From Pseudomonas paralcaligenes (GTDB lineage Bacteria; Pseudomonadota; Gammaproteobacteria; Pseudomonadales; Pseudomonadaceae): DNA of 64,000 nucleotides. Both the position numbers and the translations under genes were made by a program. Shown here piece by piece: positions 51,099-62,031 of this stretch. The notes under the pieces are model-generated. The model was not told the DNA's origin. It searched no databases and saw nothing but the letters and a program-made list of their open reading frames with translations. The stretch spans positions 186,001 through 250,000 of the forward strand of contig NZ_BPFX01000006.1 of NCBI RefSeq assembly GCF_019655855.1, read 5' to 3'. How positions within the stretch are numbered: position 1 is the stretch's first letter; each line of letters starts with the position of its first letter.

Positions 51099-52535
51099 TC
51101 ACTCCTGCGCGTAGATCACGTGGGTGTGGGTGTACTCGTACAGGCCGTGCTTGCCGTCCGCGCCGCCGATGCCGGACTTGCGCGTGCCGGCGTGGAAGCC
51201 CTGCATGGCCTCGAAGTTCTCGCGGTTGATGTAGGTCTCGCCGAAGTCCAGCTCACGGCTGGCCTTGAGCGCGGCACTCAGGTTGCGGGTGTAGATGGAC
51301 GAGGTCAGGCCGTACTCGCTGTCGTTGGCCAGGGCGATGGCCTCGTCGAGGTCGTCGACGATCTGGATCGGCAGCACCGGGCCGAATACCTCCTTGCGCA
51401 TGATCTCCATGTCCGCCGTGCAGCCGGCCAGCACCGTGGGCTGGTAGTGGAAGCCACGGCCCTTGTCCGCCAGCGCGCCGCCGGTGACCACCTGGGCGCC
51501 CTGCCCGGCCGCCGTGCGGACCATCTGCGCGACCTTGTCCAGGCCGGCCTGGTTGATCAGCGGCCCCATGTCCAGGTCGGCCTCGACGGAGGGGTCGCCG
51601 TAGCGGGTGGCGGCCATCGCCGAGGCGATCCTGTCGATGAACTGGTCAGCCACCTTGCGCTCGACGTAGACGCGCTCGGCGCAGTTGCACACCTGGCCAG
51701 TGTTGATCACCCGCGAGGCCTTGATGGCGTTCACCGCCAGCTCCAGGTCGGCGTCGGCGAGGACGATGGCCGGCGCCTTGCCGCCCAGCTCCAGGTTGAG
51801 CTTGGTGATGTTCGGCGCCGCCGCGGCCATGATCCGCGAGCCGGTACCGACGCTGCCGGTGAAGCTGATCAGGTCCACCCCGGCATGGCTGGTCAGGGCG
51901 CTGCCGGCGCCCGCGCCGGTGCCGCCGACGACGTTGAATACGCCGCGCGGCAGGTCGATCTCGGCCACCAGCCTGGCGAACTCGAAGCAGTTGATCGGGG
52001 TTTCCTCGCTGGGCTTGATCACGATGGTGTTGCCGGTGATCAGCGCCGGCGCCATCTTCCGCGCGATGAGGAAGAACGGGAAGTTCCACGGCAGGATGCC
52101 GGCCACCACGCCGAGCGGCTTGCGCAGCAGGAAGATGTGTTCGCCGGCGCGGTCGCTGGTCAGCACCTCGCCTTCCAGGCGGCGCGCCCATTCGGCCATG
52201 TAGTCCAGGTAGTCGGCGGTGAAGTTGACCTCCACCTCGGCCAGGGCCGGTACCTTGCCGCCCTCGGTGGTGATGATGCGCGCCAGGCGCGGCGCGTTGG
52301 CGCGCACCTTGGCGGCGATCTGGCGCAGGTAGCCGGCGCGCTCGATGGCCGGCCTGGCGGCCCAGCCCTTCTGCGCGGCGCGGGCGGCGGCGATGGCGCG
52401 CTCGACCTGCTCGGCGCCGGCCTCGGGGATGCGCGCCAGCAGCTCGGCGTTGGCCGGGTTGCGCACCTCGATCAGGCTGTCGCTGCCGACGAAGGTGTTG
52501 TCGATGTAGTGCTGGTAGGTGGTGATGTCGCTCAT
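51099..52535 (-). CDS. NAD-dependent aldehyde dehydrogenase, AldA-like
   Basis: A 478-residue aldehyde dehydrogenase. It has PWNFPFFLIARKMAPAL, NAD site FTGSVGTGSRIM, general base in NLELGGKAPAIV, and catalytic Cys in NTGQVCNCAERVYV. It resembles lactaldehyde/glycolaldehyde dehydrogenase AldA. GAGAGCGACC precedes ATG 52535. It lies 64 bp downstream of the PQQ alcohol dehydrogenase and so probably oxidises the aldehyde it makes. Confidence 0.9.
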   Translation of the reverse strand: MSDITTYQHYIDNTFVGSDSLIEVRNPANAELLARIPEAGAEQVERAIAAARAAQKGWAARPAIERAGYLRQIAAKVRANAPRLARIITTEGGKVPALAEVEVNFTADYLDYMAEWARRLEGEVLTSDRAGEHIFLLRKPLGVVAGILPWNFPFFLIARKMAPALITGNTIVIKPSEETPINCFEFARLVAEIDLPRGVFNVVGGTGAGAGSALTSHAGVDLISFTGSVGTGSRIMAAAAPNITKLNLELGGKAPAIVLADADLELAVNAIKASRVINTGQVCNCAERVYVERKVADQFIDRIASAMAATRYGDPSVEADLDMGPLINQAGLDKVAQMVRTAAGQGAQVVTGGALADKGRGFHYQPTVLAGCTADMEIMRKEVFGPVLPIQIVDDLDEAIALANDSEYGLTSSIYTRNLSAALKASRELDFGETYINRENFEAMQGFHAGTRKSGIGGADGKHGLYEYTHTHVIYAQE

Positions 52536-52599
52536 GGTCGCTCTCGCTGTGCGGAGTGGGCGGACGGGCGCGCGCCACGGCGGCGCACGCCCGCGTGGA

Positions 52600-54789
52600 T
52601 CACTTGGCGCTGAATTTCTTCCAGGCGTCGCCTTCCTGCTGCAGGTCGTGGGCACGCTTGATCAGGTACTGGTGGATCTGGTCCACCTGCTTGGCATCGA
52701 AGGCCTCGGCGAACGACGGCATGCCGTCCGGCACGCGACCGCCGTAGAGGATGCCGAGGAACATCTGGTGCTTCTCCGGGGTGAGCTTGCGCAGGTCCGG
52801 CAGCACGCCGCCGCTCACCGCGTGGATGCCGTGGCACTGCGAGCAGTGGCCGTCGTAGAGCTTGGCGCCGGCCTCCACGGTGGCCGCGTCGGCGGTCAGC
52901 GGCGGCGGCTTCGGCGCGTCGGCCGGCGGCGCCGGCTCGCGCAGCCTGGCGGTGCCGCCGAGCTTGTAGGTGAGCACCTGGGCGAACGGCTGCACGCCAG
53001 CGCGCAGCGACAGGGCGCCGGCAAAGGTGGAGAAGGCGCCGCCCCAGCCGGCCATGAAGGTGACGTACTGCTCGCCGTCCACCGAGTAGGTGATCGGCGC
53101 GGCCATCACGCCGCTGGCGGCCGGCTGCTCCCAGAGCTTTCTGCCGTCCTCGGCGGCGTAGGCGATCACCCGGCCGTCGGCGCTGCCCTCGAACACCAGG
53201 TTGCCGGCGGTGCTCAGGGTGCCGCCGTTGAAGATGGTCACGTAGGGCACTTCCCAGGCCGCCTCCTGCTTGACCGGGTCCCAGGCGATCAGCTTGCCGG
53301 ACCAGGTCTTGGCCATCTCCAGCAGGCCGTCGGCGCCCTCCGGCATCATCCCGGTGCGCAGGCCGAGCTGGTACATGCTCTTGAACGGGTTGCGGGTGGG
53401 CGCCTCGGGGATGTGCTCATAGTAGGCGGACATGATGTGCGCCGGGATGTACACCAGCCCGGTCTTCGGGTTGAACGACATCGGGTGCCAGTCGTGCGCG
53501 CCCCAGAACGCCGGGGTCACCAGGTTGCGCTTGCCGTTCTTCCAGTAGGCGGCGTTTTCCTCGTCGACGATGGGCCGGCCGGTCTTCATGTCCATGCCCT
53601 TGGTCCAGTTCTGCGGGACGATGCCCTTGGCCGAGAGCAGCTCGCCGGTGGCGCGGTCGATGACGTAGAAGAAGCCGTTCTTCGGCGCCTGCATCAGCAC
53701 CTTGCGCTGCTTACCCTCGATCTCCAGTTCGGCGAGGATCATGTGCTGGGTGGCGGTGAAGTCCCAGGCGTCGCCCGGGGTGGTCTGGTAGTGCCAGGCG
53801 TACTCGCCGGTGTCGGCATCGACCGCGACGATGGAGGACAGGAACAGGTTGTCGCCCTTGGCCTGGCTGCGCCACTTCGGGTCCCACAGCGAGCCGTTGC
53901 CGACGCCGATGTAGAGCAGGTTCAGCTCCGGGTCGAAGGCGAAGGAGTCCCACGCGGTGCCGCCGCCGCCCTGCTCGACAAAGGCGTCGCCGTGCCAGGT
54001 CTTGGCGGCGATCTCCATGGCCTTGTCTTCCGGCGGCAGCTTGGGGTCGCCCGGCACGGTGTAGAAGCGCCAGGCCTGCTTGCCGCTCTCGGCGTCGTAG
54101 GCGGTTACGTAGCCGCGCACGCCAAACTCGGCGCCGCCGTTGCCGATGACCACCTTGCCGTTCACCACCCGCGGCGCGCCGGTGATGGTGTAGCTGCGCG
54201 CGTGGTCGGCACGGGTGTCGACCGACCAGACACGCTTGCCGGTCCGGGCGTCGATGGCTTCCAGGCGGCCGTCGAGCACGCCGACGTAGACCTTGCCCTT
54301 CCACACCGCCACGCCGCGGTTGACCGCGTCGCAGCAAGCCTCGCCGGCGCGCGAGCGATCCGACTGCGGGTCGTACTTCCACAGCAGCTCGCCGTTGCGC
54401 GCGTCCAGCGCGTAGACCACCGAGAACGGCCCGGTGGTGTACATCACGCCGTCGACCACGATCGGCGTGGCTTCCACGCCACGGTCGAGGTCGAGCTTGT
54501 AGCTCCAGGCCAGGCCGAGCTTGCTGACGTTCTGCTGGTTGATCTGCTCGAGCGGGCTGTAGCGCTGCTCGTCGTAGGTACGGCCGTGGCTCATCCAGTT
54601 GCCCGGCTCCCGGTCGGCGGCGACGATGCGCTTGCCGTCGACGTTGGCCGGTGTCTCGGCGGCCTGGGCAGTATGGGCGAAGCCGGCCAGCAGCATGGCG
54701 GCGAACAGGGCGTGGCGGGGAATACGCAGGGCGGGGTGCCGGCCGGATGACGGGCAGGCGGAAGGCGCGGTGAGGCCAATCGATCTCAT
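52600..54789 (-). CDS. PQQ- and heme c-dependent (type IIB) alcohol dehydrogenase
   Basis: A 729-residue periplasmic quinohemoprotein. A signal region (HALFAAMLLAGFAHTAQA) precedes an eight-bladed propeller with the vicinal disulfide Cys152-Cys153 (GEACCDAV) and W-motif repeats such as DARNGELLWKYD. A C-terminal cytochrome c domain has heme motif CSQCH at about 646-650. The fused heme distinguishes it from ExaA, which uses a separate cytochrome. ATG 54789 follows GGAGAC. It is expressed from a strong sigma-54 promoter together with the AldA-like gene. It passes electrons from primary alcohols to the respiratory chain. Confidence 0.93.
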   Translation of the reverse strand: MRSIGLTAPSACPSSGRHPALRIPRHALFAAMLLAGFAHTAQAAETPANVDGKRIVAADREPGNWMSHGRTYDEQRYSPLEQINQQNVSKLGLAWSYKLDLDRGVEATPIVVDGVMYTTGPFSVVYALDARNGELLWKYDPQSDRSRAGEACCDAVNRGVAVWKGKVYVGVLDGRLEAIDARTGKRVWSVDTRADHARSYTITGAPRVVNGKVVIGNGGAEFGVRGYVTAYDAESGKQAWRFYTVPGDPKLPPEDKAMEIAAKTWHGDAFVEQGGGGTAWDSFAFDPELNLLYIGVGNGSLWDPKWRSQAKGDNLFLSSIVAVDADTGEYAWHYQTTPGDAWDFTATQHMILAELEIEGKQRKVLMQAPKNGFFYVIDRATGELLSAKGIVPQNWTKGMDMKTGRPIVDEENAAYWKNGKRNLVTPAFWGAHDWHPMSFNPKTGLVYIPAHIMSAYYEHIPEAPTRNPFKSMYQLGLRTGMMPEGADGLLEMAKTWSGKLIAWDPVKQEAAWEVPYVTIFNGGTLSTAGNLVFEGSADGRVIAYAAEDGRKLWEQPAASGVMAAPITYSVDGEQYVTFMAGWGGAFSTFAGALSLRAGVQPFAQVLTYKLGGTARLREPAPPADAPKPPPLTADAATVEAGAKLYDGHCSQCHGIHAVSGGVLPDLRKLTPEKHQMFLGILYGGRVPDGMPSFAEAFDAKQVDQIHQYLIKRAHDLQQEGDAWKKFSAK

Positions 54790-54848
54790 GGAGTGTCTCC
54801 GATTCTTGTTGTTGCCACGGCGGCCACGCCGGGGCTTGCAGGCACAGG

Positions 54849-54864
54849 AGCAACGGCTGTGCCA
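54849..54864 (-). promoter_or_regulatory. sigma-54 promoter of the PQQ alcohol dehydrogenase
   Basis: On the minus strand TGGCACAGCCGTTGCT matches the -24/-12 consensus TGGCAC-N5-TTGCW at every position. Transcription would start about 50 bases before the ATG at 54789. Confidence 0.9.
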
Positions 54865-54944
54865 GCACCGCGACGGATGGCCGCAGGCCAGGCGGCACGC
54901 GGCCTGCGGAGAAACGGCGGGACTCTGGAAAGGCGCGGCGGAGC

Positions 54945-54990
54945 GCGACACCTGTTGCAACGGGCGGGACGGCTGTCGCACCGGCGCGAC
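54945..54990. promoter_or_regulatory. upstream activator sites for the sigma-54 promoter
   Basis: GCGACACCTGTTGC (54945-54958) differs by one base from the perfect palindrome GCGACACCTGTCGC found at 48699. A second GTCGC-N6-GCGAC pair follows at 54975-54990. They lie about 80-125 bp upstream of the -24 element, the usual distance for enhancer sites of AAA+ activators. Confidence 0.7.
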
Positions 54991-55008
54991 GCCTTCGCCG
55001 CCTCGCGG

Positions 55009-55036
55009 AAAATAAAAAACGCGGCAGCGCCGCGTT
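55009..55036 (-). terminator. rho-independent terminator on the minus strand (distal)
   Basis: Stem AACGCGGC/GCCGCGTT with a 3-base loop is followed on the minus strand by TTTTTTATTTT. It points away from exaC toward the alcohol dehydrogenase promoter, insulating that promoter from exaC read-through. Confidence 0.8.
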
Positions 55037-55104
55037 CGACAGGACCTGCCGCTCCGAAGGGAGTAGGCGGTGTGGGAGAGGGCAGGACGCCCGGAGGCTC
55101 ATCG

Positions 55105-55129
55105 AAAAAAAGCGCGGCCTGGGACCGCG
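55105..55129 (-). terminator. rho-independent terminator on the minus strand (middle)
   Basis: Stem GCGCGG/CCGCGC with a 7-base loop is followed on the minus strand by TTTTTTTCG. It is the second of three hairpins downstream of exaC. Confidence 0.65.
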
Positions 55130-55219
55130 CGGGACATCAATCCATCTGCCGGACAATGGCCACACAGGCGGCCCACGCTCAGTTGGGCCGGCGACGGAAG
55201 CGCTTCCCTGCGCTCGATG

Positions 55220-55253
55220 AAAAAGCTGTCGGCGCCCGCCGCGAGGCGGGCGC
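55220..55253 (-). terminator. hairpin immediately after exaC
   Basis: A nine-base stem GCGCCCGCC/GGCGGGCGC with tetraloop lies 8 bp after the exaC stop, followed on the minus strand by CGACAGCTTTTTC. The T run is seven bases from the stem, so it may need help from the next two terminators. Confidence 0.55.
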
Positions 55254-55261
55254 GCCCCGGG

Positions 55262-56782
<1,521 letters not shown>

Positions 56783-56887
56783 GACGATGCCTCTTTCTTG
56801 TGGTGCCTGCCCCTGCCAGTGGGCCAGGTCGTGCTTCGATCTTTGCAGCCGCTCTGCCGCGCGGGTATGCGCCGATGGCACAGCCGG

Positions 56888-56904
56888 ACTACTCATTTGG
56901 TAGT
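56888..56904. promoter_or_regulatory. TTTGGTAG box upstream of exaC
   Basis: ACTACTCATTTGGTAGT is an imperfect palindrome (ACTAC...GTAGT). Its core matches the box upstream of pqqA. It sits about 105 bp before the exaC ATG. Confidence 0.5.
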
Positions 56905-56938
56905 ACATGCCCGAGTGCAACCCTCGGCGGGGCGGCGC

Positions 56939-57709
56939 TCAGGGCAAGCGACGGTCGAAGGTCGCGCCGTCGTCGTCCCTCCAGCGTAGACCCAGCTCGC
57001 CGGCATCGACCGGCAGCACCACCCGCCAGTAGGGATTGGCCGCCAGGCCGGCGAAGGCCTCTACCCGCATCAGTTCGCCCCGCTCGCCGCTCACCCGCAG
57101 CTCGCGTAACAGGTGACGCGACAGCAGGCGTCCCTCAGCGTCGTGGCGCTGGCCGGTCTCCATGGGATGGCGCAGCAGGCTGGCCATTTCGCTGCCGCCG
57201 TCCAGCGGCCGGCGCCAGGCCTGGCTGTGGCCGAGTCCTTCCGCCGGATCGCCGACCGGCGGCGACAGGCAACTGCTGCCGGCGATGCGCACCGGCTGGC
57301 GCACGGCCCAGGTGCGGCCATCGGCGTCACGCGCCAGCACTTGCAGCGCCTGGCTCCGGGGCAGGCGCACGCGGGTGCTCAGGCGCAGCGGTTCGTGCCA
57401 GCCCCGCAGCTCCACACGGGCGATGCGCGGCTCGTCTTCCGCCTCCCGCAACAGCGCCAGCCGCAGCGGCGGGCGGGCGCCGCGCAGGGTCAGGGTGACG
57501 GCGACGAAGGCGCCGTCCTCAACCCATTCCGGCACTTCCAACGCCAGGCCATCCGCCTGGAGCATGCCGCCAGCGAGCAGCCGTTCGCGCTCGTCATGCA
57601 ACGGGTCGGCGGACAGCGGCAGCACCAGGCACAGCGACAGGATCGCCAGTAGGGTGCGCCACGCGCACCGATACCCCCTCACGCCGACGATCCCCACGCC
57701 GCGCCGCAA
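56939..57709 (-). CDS. quinoprotein dehydrogenase-associated SoxYZ-like carrier
   Basis: A 256-residue exported protein with a SoxY-like domain at about 50-150 and a SoxZ-like domain after a linker (HPMETGQRHDAEGRLLSRHLLREL, then AANPYWRVVLPVDAGEL). Such fused carriers are found beside PQQ dehydrogenases. Its signal peptide (LLAILSLCLVLPLSA) is immediately preceded by residues RCAWRTL encoded by a palindromic repeat at 57649-57669. It overlaps the end of the flavoprotein gene by 31 bp. Confidence 0.8.
   Translation of the reverse strand: MRRGVGIVGVRGYRCAWRTLLAILSLCLVLPLSADPLHDERERLLAGGMLQADGLALEVPEWVEDGAFVAVTLTLRGARPPLRLALLREAEDEPRIARVELRGWHEPLRLSTRVRLPRSQALQVLARDADGRTWAVRQPVRIAGSSCLSPPVGDPAEGLGHSQAWRRPLDGGSEMASLLRHPMETGQRHDAEGRLLSRHLLRELRVSGERGELMRVEAFAGLAANPYWRVVLPVDAGELGLRWRDDDGATFDRRLP
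57649..57669 (+). repeat. 21-bp GTAGGGTGCG palindrome inside a signal-peptide region
   Basis: GTAGGGTGCGCC followed by ACGCGCACC, located within the N-terminal coding region of the SoxYZ-like gene. Same family as the copies in and around the pqq genes. Confidence 0.8.
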
Positions 57710-58956
57710 CTGGCGACGTACCAGGCCGCCGCCAGCTCGGCCTCGTGCCGGCGCAATGCATCGTCACCGTCCAGCGGACTGAGCCGCAGGCTGCCCGGTA
57801 CCTCGCCGAGCAAGTCGCTCTCCACGCGGTAGCGCGCCGAGATGGACACCGCGTCGTCGGGCGTCAGCAGGCTGTAGCAGGTGTTGCTCAGCGCGGGCGC
57901 CTGGGGTGGCTCGCCACGCAGCTCCGCCAGCAGATGGGCGACCGCCAGGTGCGCCTGGGCCTGGGCGCTGAAGGCGGACTTGGGCATAGGCGCGGCGACG
58001 CTGGCGTCGCCCAGCACCGTGATGCGCCCGTCGGCCCGCGCGCGAAAACGCCCAGGCTCCACCGGCACCCAGCCGCTGGCATCGGTCAGCCCGGCCCGCG
58101 CGGCGATGCTCGCCGCCCGTTGCGGCGGGATCAGATTGATCACCGCCGCGCGATGGCGGGCGCCGAACTCGCATTCCAGCTCGCGCCGCACCGCATCCGC
58201 CCGCACCACCCGGCCACCGCCGGCATGGCCGACCCACTCGATCACCTCCGGGTAGTGACGGCGCCAGCCCTGCATGAACAGCGCCTGCTTGGAGAAGCTG
58301 TCCTTGGCATCGAGGATCAGCAGCTTGCTGCGCGGCTTGTGGCGCTTGAGGTAGTCGGCGACCAGGCTGGCCCGCTCGTAGGGGCCGGGCGGGCAGCGGT
58401 AGGGATTGTCCGGCACACTCATCAGCACCAGCCCGCCATCGTCCATGGCCTGCAACTGGCGACGCAGCAGCTCGGTCTGGGTGCCGGCCTGCCAGGCATG
58501 CGGCAGCCGCTCGGCCGCGGCGGCGTCGTAGCCTTCGATAACGTCGAAGCGCATCTCGATGCCCGGCGCCAGGACCAGATGGTCGTAGCCGAGCCAGCGG
58601 CCATCATCCAGTTGCACGCGGCGGCCGGCCGGGTCGATGTCCCGCGCCGCCTGGCGCAGGTGGCGGACGCCGAGGCGCTCCAGCTCGCGGAAGGACCAGG
58701 CGATCCGGTCCAGCGGATCGAACCCGGCAATCACCCGGTTACTCATCGGGCAGGTGTGGTACACCGCCTTCGGCTCGACCAGCACCACCTCCAGCCCCGG
58801 CTCGGCCTGGATCAGCAGGCGCGCGGCGGTGGCGCCGGCGAAACCGCCGCCGACCACCAGCACCCGGGCAGCGACACCCCGCCCCTGCCCCGCCCGCGCC
58901 CACCAGGGCAGCAGAGCCAGGCCGGCGAGCAGGCGGCGACGGCTGAAGGCGATCAT
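57679..58956 (-). CDS. FCSD-like FAD-dependent oxidoreductase
   Basis: A 425-residue flavoprotein like the flavin subunit of flavocytochrome c sulfide dehydrogenase. A twin-arginine signal (SRRRLLAGLALLPW) precedes the FAD motif VLVVGGGFAGATAARLL. CPMSNRVIAG and NTCYSLLTPDDAVSISA contain the two Cys that would form the redox disulfide. Together with the SoxYZ-like carrier it suggests a periplasmic redox route linked to the PQQ enzymes. It lies 4 bp after the chemoreceptor gene. Confidence 0.85.
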   Translation of the reverse strand: MIAFSRRRLLAGLALLPWWARAGQGRGVAARVLVVGGGFAGATAARLLIQAEPGLEVVLVEPKAVYHTCPMSNRVIAGFDPLDRIAWSFRELERLGVRHLRQAARDIDPAGRRVQLDDGRWLGYDHLVLAPGIEMRFDVIEGYDAAAAERLPHAWQAGTQTELLRRQLQAMDDGGLVLMSVPDNPYRCPPGPYERASLVADYLKRHKPRSKLLILDAKDSFSKQALFMQGWRRHYPEVIEWVGHAGGGRVVRADAVRRELECEFGARHRAAVINLIPPQRAASIAARAGLTDASGWVPVEPGRFRARADGRITVLGDASVAAPMPKSAFSAQAQAHLAVAHLLAELRGEPPQAPALSNTCYSLLTPDDAVSISARYRVESDLLGEVPGSLRLSPLDGDDALRRHEAELAAAWYVASCGAAWGSSA

Positions 58957-58960
58957 CGGC

Positions 58961-60523
58961 TCAGCGCGCCGCGGCGCCTTCCGGCCGATAGCCCAGGCGC
59001 AATCCGCCCCAGTGCCGGCCCTTGACGCGGATCGGCACCGACAGGTCGTGCATCAGCTCGCCGGTGTCGCGGGTGTAGGTCTGCAACAGCAGTGTCTGCT
59101 CGTGGCTGCCGCAGCGGATGCCGGTGCGGTCGTCGAAGCGGCGCTTGCTGCGGCTGCGCACCGTGTCCACCTGGCGGTCGCCGGTGGGCGCGGCGCTGAA
59201 CGCGCGGTTGTGGGTGGGCACATAGCCCTCGGGCGTGCAGGCGATGGCGAACACCAGGCCCTCGTGCTGTTGCAGCAGCGGCTCCTGGATATCCGGCAGC
59301 ACGCGGTCGGTGTAGTCGTCGAAACGGGTCTTGTACTTCGCCGGGAAGCTGCCGGGCACGGGGCGGTACTGGCGGTCGAACAGGTCGTCCAGGCCGATGC
59401 CGCCGGCGTCGATGTCGGCCTCGAAGCGCGCGGCGATGGCCTGGGCACCCTGCCGGGCGAGGTCGTAGACGCGCTGGTGGTAGTCGTCCAGCGCCACCTC
59501 GGCGAGGCGCTCGCTGATCTGTTCGGCCTGGCCTTCCAGGCGTCCGGCGACGCCACCGAGGCGCTGGGTGTGGGCGTCGCTCTCGGCCAGGTCGCCACGC
59601 ATCTGCTCCATGGCGGCGAACAGGCTGGTGAGCTGCTCGCGGTTGACCTCGGCGCCCTGGGCGATCTCGCCCACCTGCCCCTCCACCGCCTGGGCCAGCT
59701 CGACGATGCTGGCGAGGCTGGCGCCGGCCTGCTCGACGGCGCCGACGCCCTCGTCCAGCTCGCTGGCCAGCTGGCGGATCTGCTCGACCACCGCGGCGGT
59801 CTGGCGCTGGATGTCGGCGACCATCTCGCCGACCTCCTCGGTGGCGCTGGCGGTGCGCGCGGCCAGGCCGCGCACCTCGTCGGCCACCACCGCGAAGCCA
59901 CGCCCGGCCTCGCCGGCCCGCGCCGCCTCGATGGCCGCGTTGAGGGCCAGCAGGTTGGTCTGGCTGGCGACGCCCTGGATCACCTGGGTGACCCGCTGGA
60001 TGTCCTCGCTGCGCTGGCTCAGGCCGCCGATCAGCTCGCGGCTGGCGCTGGCGCGGCCGCTCAGCTGGTGCATGCGATCAATGCTCTGGCGCAGCACCAG
60101 CAGCCCCTCGTCGCTGCTGCGCCTGGCATCGTGCGCGGCCGCCAGGGTGCGCTGGCTGAGCAGGCTGGTCTGCTCCTCGGTGGCGATCATCACCTCGGCG
60201 TTGCCGACGATGCTGGCCGCCGCCTTCAGCTGCGACGCCAGGCGCTGGGCCAGTTGCTTCACCGAATACGCCACCTCGGCCGCGGACAGCGCGTTGCCGC
60301 TGGTGGTGCGCGACAGGTCGCGGCTCAGGCGCAGCAGCGACTCGTCGTCGCCGGCCTCCGCGACCGGCGCGGGCGCGCCGCCCTTGAGCAGCAGCGGCAG
60401 CCAGGCCACCAGCACCGCCAGCGGCAGGGCCACCGCCAGGCCGATGTTGCCGCGCTGCAGGGCCAGGATCAGACAGCAGATGGCCAGGGCCTGGAGCAGG
60501 CCCGCCAGCAGAAGTCGATACAT
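58961..60523 (-). CDS. methyl-accepting chemotaxis protein with C-terminal sensor-like domain
   Basis: A 520-residue chemoreceptor. Two hydrophobic segments lie at residues 2-46 with almost no periplasmic loop. A coiled coil follows, with the conserved tip [20 protein letters not shown] and [20 protein letters not shown] near 200-240. About 150 residues after the signalling hairpin form a separate domain ([60 protein letters not shown]). The sensing part therefore seems to be C-terminal and cytoplasmic. ATG 60523 was chosen because the membrane segment starts there. Confidence 0.85.
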   Translation of the reverse strand: MYRLLLAGLLQALAICCLILALQRGNIGLAVALPLAVLVAWLPLLLKGGAPAPVAEAGDDESLLRLSRDLSRTTSGNALSAAEVAYSVKQLAQRLASQLKAAASIVGNAEVMIATEEQTSLLSQRTLAAAHDARRSSDEGLLVLRQSIDRMHQLSGRASASRELIGGLSQRSEDIQRVTQVIQGVASQTNLLALNAAIEAARAGEAGRGFAVVADEVRGLAARTASATEEVGEMVADIQRQTAAVVEQIRQLASELDEGVGAVEQAGASLASIVELAQAVEGQVGEIAQGAEVNREQLTSLFAAMEQMRGDLAESDAHTQRLGGVAGRLEGQAEQISERLAEVALDDYHQRVYDLARQGAQAIAARFEADIDAGGIGLDDLFDRQYRPVPGSFPAKYKTRFDDYTDRVLPDIQEPLLQQHEGLVFAIACTPEGYVPTHNRAFSAAPTGDRQVDTVRSRSKRRFDDRTGIRCGSHEQTLLLQTYTRDTGELMHDLSVPIRVKGRHWGGLRLGYRPEGAAAR

Positions 60524-60729
60524 CGCATACCTCGTCCCGGAGGTTCTTGTGGTTGTCCGCCCATTAGGCGCCCCGGACCGGGTACTGGCCATCATTCCTT
60601 GGTCGCAAACGGCTCGGCCGAAAGAGCGGTAACGCGCCCTAAGTCGCAGGCACTTCGGCACAAGGACCAATGGTGCCAAGGCGGCGGGCTCCCTAAAAAG
60701 GCGGCTCGTGATCGACAAGGAGTGACACC

Positions 60730-61965
60730 ATGCCCCGCCTGCTCACCGGCCTGCTGCTCGGCATCCTGCTCACCGGGCCCGCCCTGGCCGACAGCGTGAA
60801 GATCGGCCTGAACTACCCGCGTACCGGCAACTACCGGGACGAGGGGCTGGAGCTGAGGCGCGGCGCGCTGCTGGCGGTGGACGAGGTGAACCGCAGCGGC
60901 GGCGTGCTCGGCAGGCCGCTGGAACTGCTCGGCGAGAACACCGCCTCGCGCGCCGAGCAGGCCCGCGACAACGTCGACCGCTTCGCCGACGCCGGCGCAC
61001 GCATGGTGTTCGGCGGTGCGACCAGCGAGGAAGCCATCGCCGCCGGCCAGCGCGCCCGCGAGCGCGGCCTGCTGTACTTCGCCACCCTGAGCTACGCCAA
61101 CGACGTCACAGGCAGCCAGGGCCACCGCTACCTGTTCCGCGAATCCAACAGCGCCTGGATGAGCGCCCGCGTGCTCGGCGAATACCTGGCCTGGCACATG
61201 CCACGTCGGCGCTACCACTACATCCTGATCGACGACGCCTGGGGCCGCAGCATGGAAAACGCGCTGCGCCAGGCCACCGGCAGCAGCGACCGCGCGCGCC
61301 ACGGCCGCACCGCGCTGCCCACCGGCCTGGTGCGCCGCGATCAGTACCAGGCGGCCCTGCGCAAGGCGGCCGACAGCGACGCGGACATGCTGGTACTGGT
61401 GCTGCTCGGCGACAACCTGCAGCGCAGCATGCGCATGATCCACAACATGGGCCTCAAGCAGCGCATGCAGGTGATCGTGCCGAACCTGACCAAGAGCGTG
61501 GTGCAGCAGAGCGGCCCGCTGGTCATGGAAGGCGTGATCGGCACCGAGGCCTGGACCTGGGACCTGCCGCGCCAGGAAGGCAACGCGACCGGCGAGCGCT
61601 TCGTCCAGCGCTACATCGACGAGCACCGCGAATACCCGGGCAGTACCAGCGCCTCGGCCTACGGCATCGTCCTGCAATGGGCCGACGCCGTGCGCCGCAG
61701 CGGCAGCCTGGACAGCGAAAGGCTGATCGACGCGCTCGAAGACCATCGCTACACCCTGCTCAAGGAACAGCAGCAGTGGCGCGCCTTCGACCACCAGAAC
61801 GTGCAGAGCATCTACGCGGTGCGCGTGCGCAACCGCGAACAGGTCATGCGCGACCCGTTCAAGCAGGACTACTTCGAGATCATCCACAGCATGGCGGGCG
61901 ACCACGCCGCGCCCAGCCTGGAAGACTGGCAGCAGGAGCGCGGCGAACAGCTGACCCTGCAATGA
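60730..61965 (+). CDS. branched-chain-type ABC substrate-binding protein
   Basis: A 411-residue periplasmic binding protein of the Peripla_BP_6 (LivJ-like) family. It has a signal peptide ([17 protein letters not shown]), [22 protein letters not shown] and [20 protein letters not shown]. No permease or ATPase is adjacent. It is divergent from the chemoreceptor, so it may present a ligand to a receptor rather than a transporter; that is inference. AAGGAG precedes the ATG. Confidence 0.85.
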   Translation: MPRLLTGLLLGILLTGPALADSVKIGLNYPRTGNYRDEGLELRRGALLAVDEVNRSGGVLGRPLELLGENTASRAEQARDNVDRFADAGARMVFGGATSEEAIAAGQRARERGLLYFATLSYANDVTGSQGHRYLFRESNSAWMSARVLGEYLAWHMPRRRYHYILIDDAWGRSMENALRQATGSSDRARHGRTALPTGLVRRDQYQAALRKAADSDADMLVLVLLGDNLQRSMRMIHNMGLKQRMQVIVPNLTKSVVQQSGPLVMEGVIGTEAWTWDLPRQEGNATGERFVQRYIDEHREYPGSTSASAYGIVLQWADAVRRSGSLDSERLIDALEDHRYTLLKEQQQWRAFDHQNVQSIYAVRVRNREQVMRDPFKQDYFEIIHSMAGDHAAPSLEDWQQERGEQLTLQ

Positions 61966-62031
61966 CCCTGCGCTAGACTCGCGCCCGGCGGGCCGGCTGG
62001 CCCGCTCCCTCGCGTGCAGTTCGGAGTAGCG

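Noticed and set aside
52519..54750. Long open frame antisense to the PQQ alcohol dehydrogenase, and similar ones opposite ygfZ, the helicase and the sigma-54 activator
   Set aside because: Same codon-bias artefact; each mirrors a gene with clear catalytic motifs.
56793..56810. TGGCAG...GGCAC upstream of exaC as a sigma-54 promoter
   Set aside because: GG to GC spacing is one base short and the -12 element lacks TTGC.
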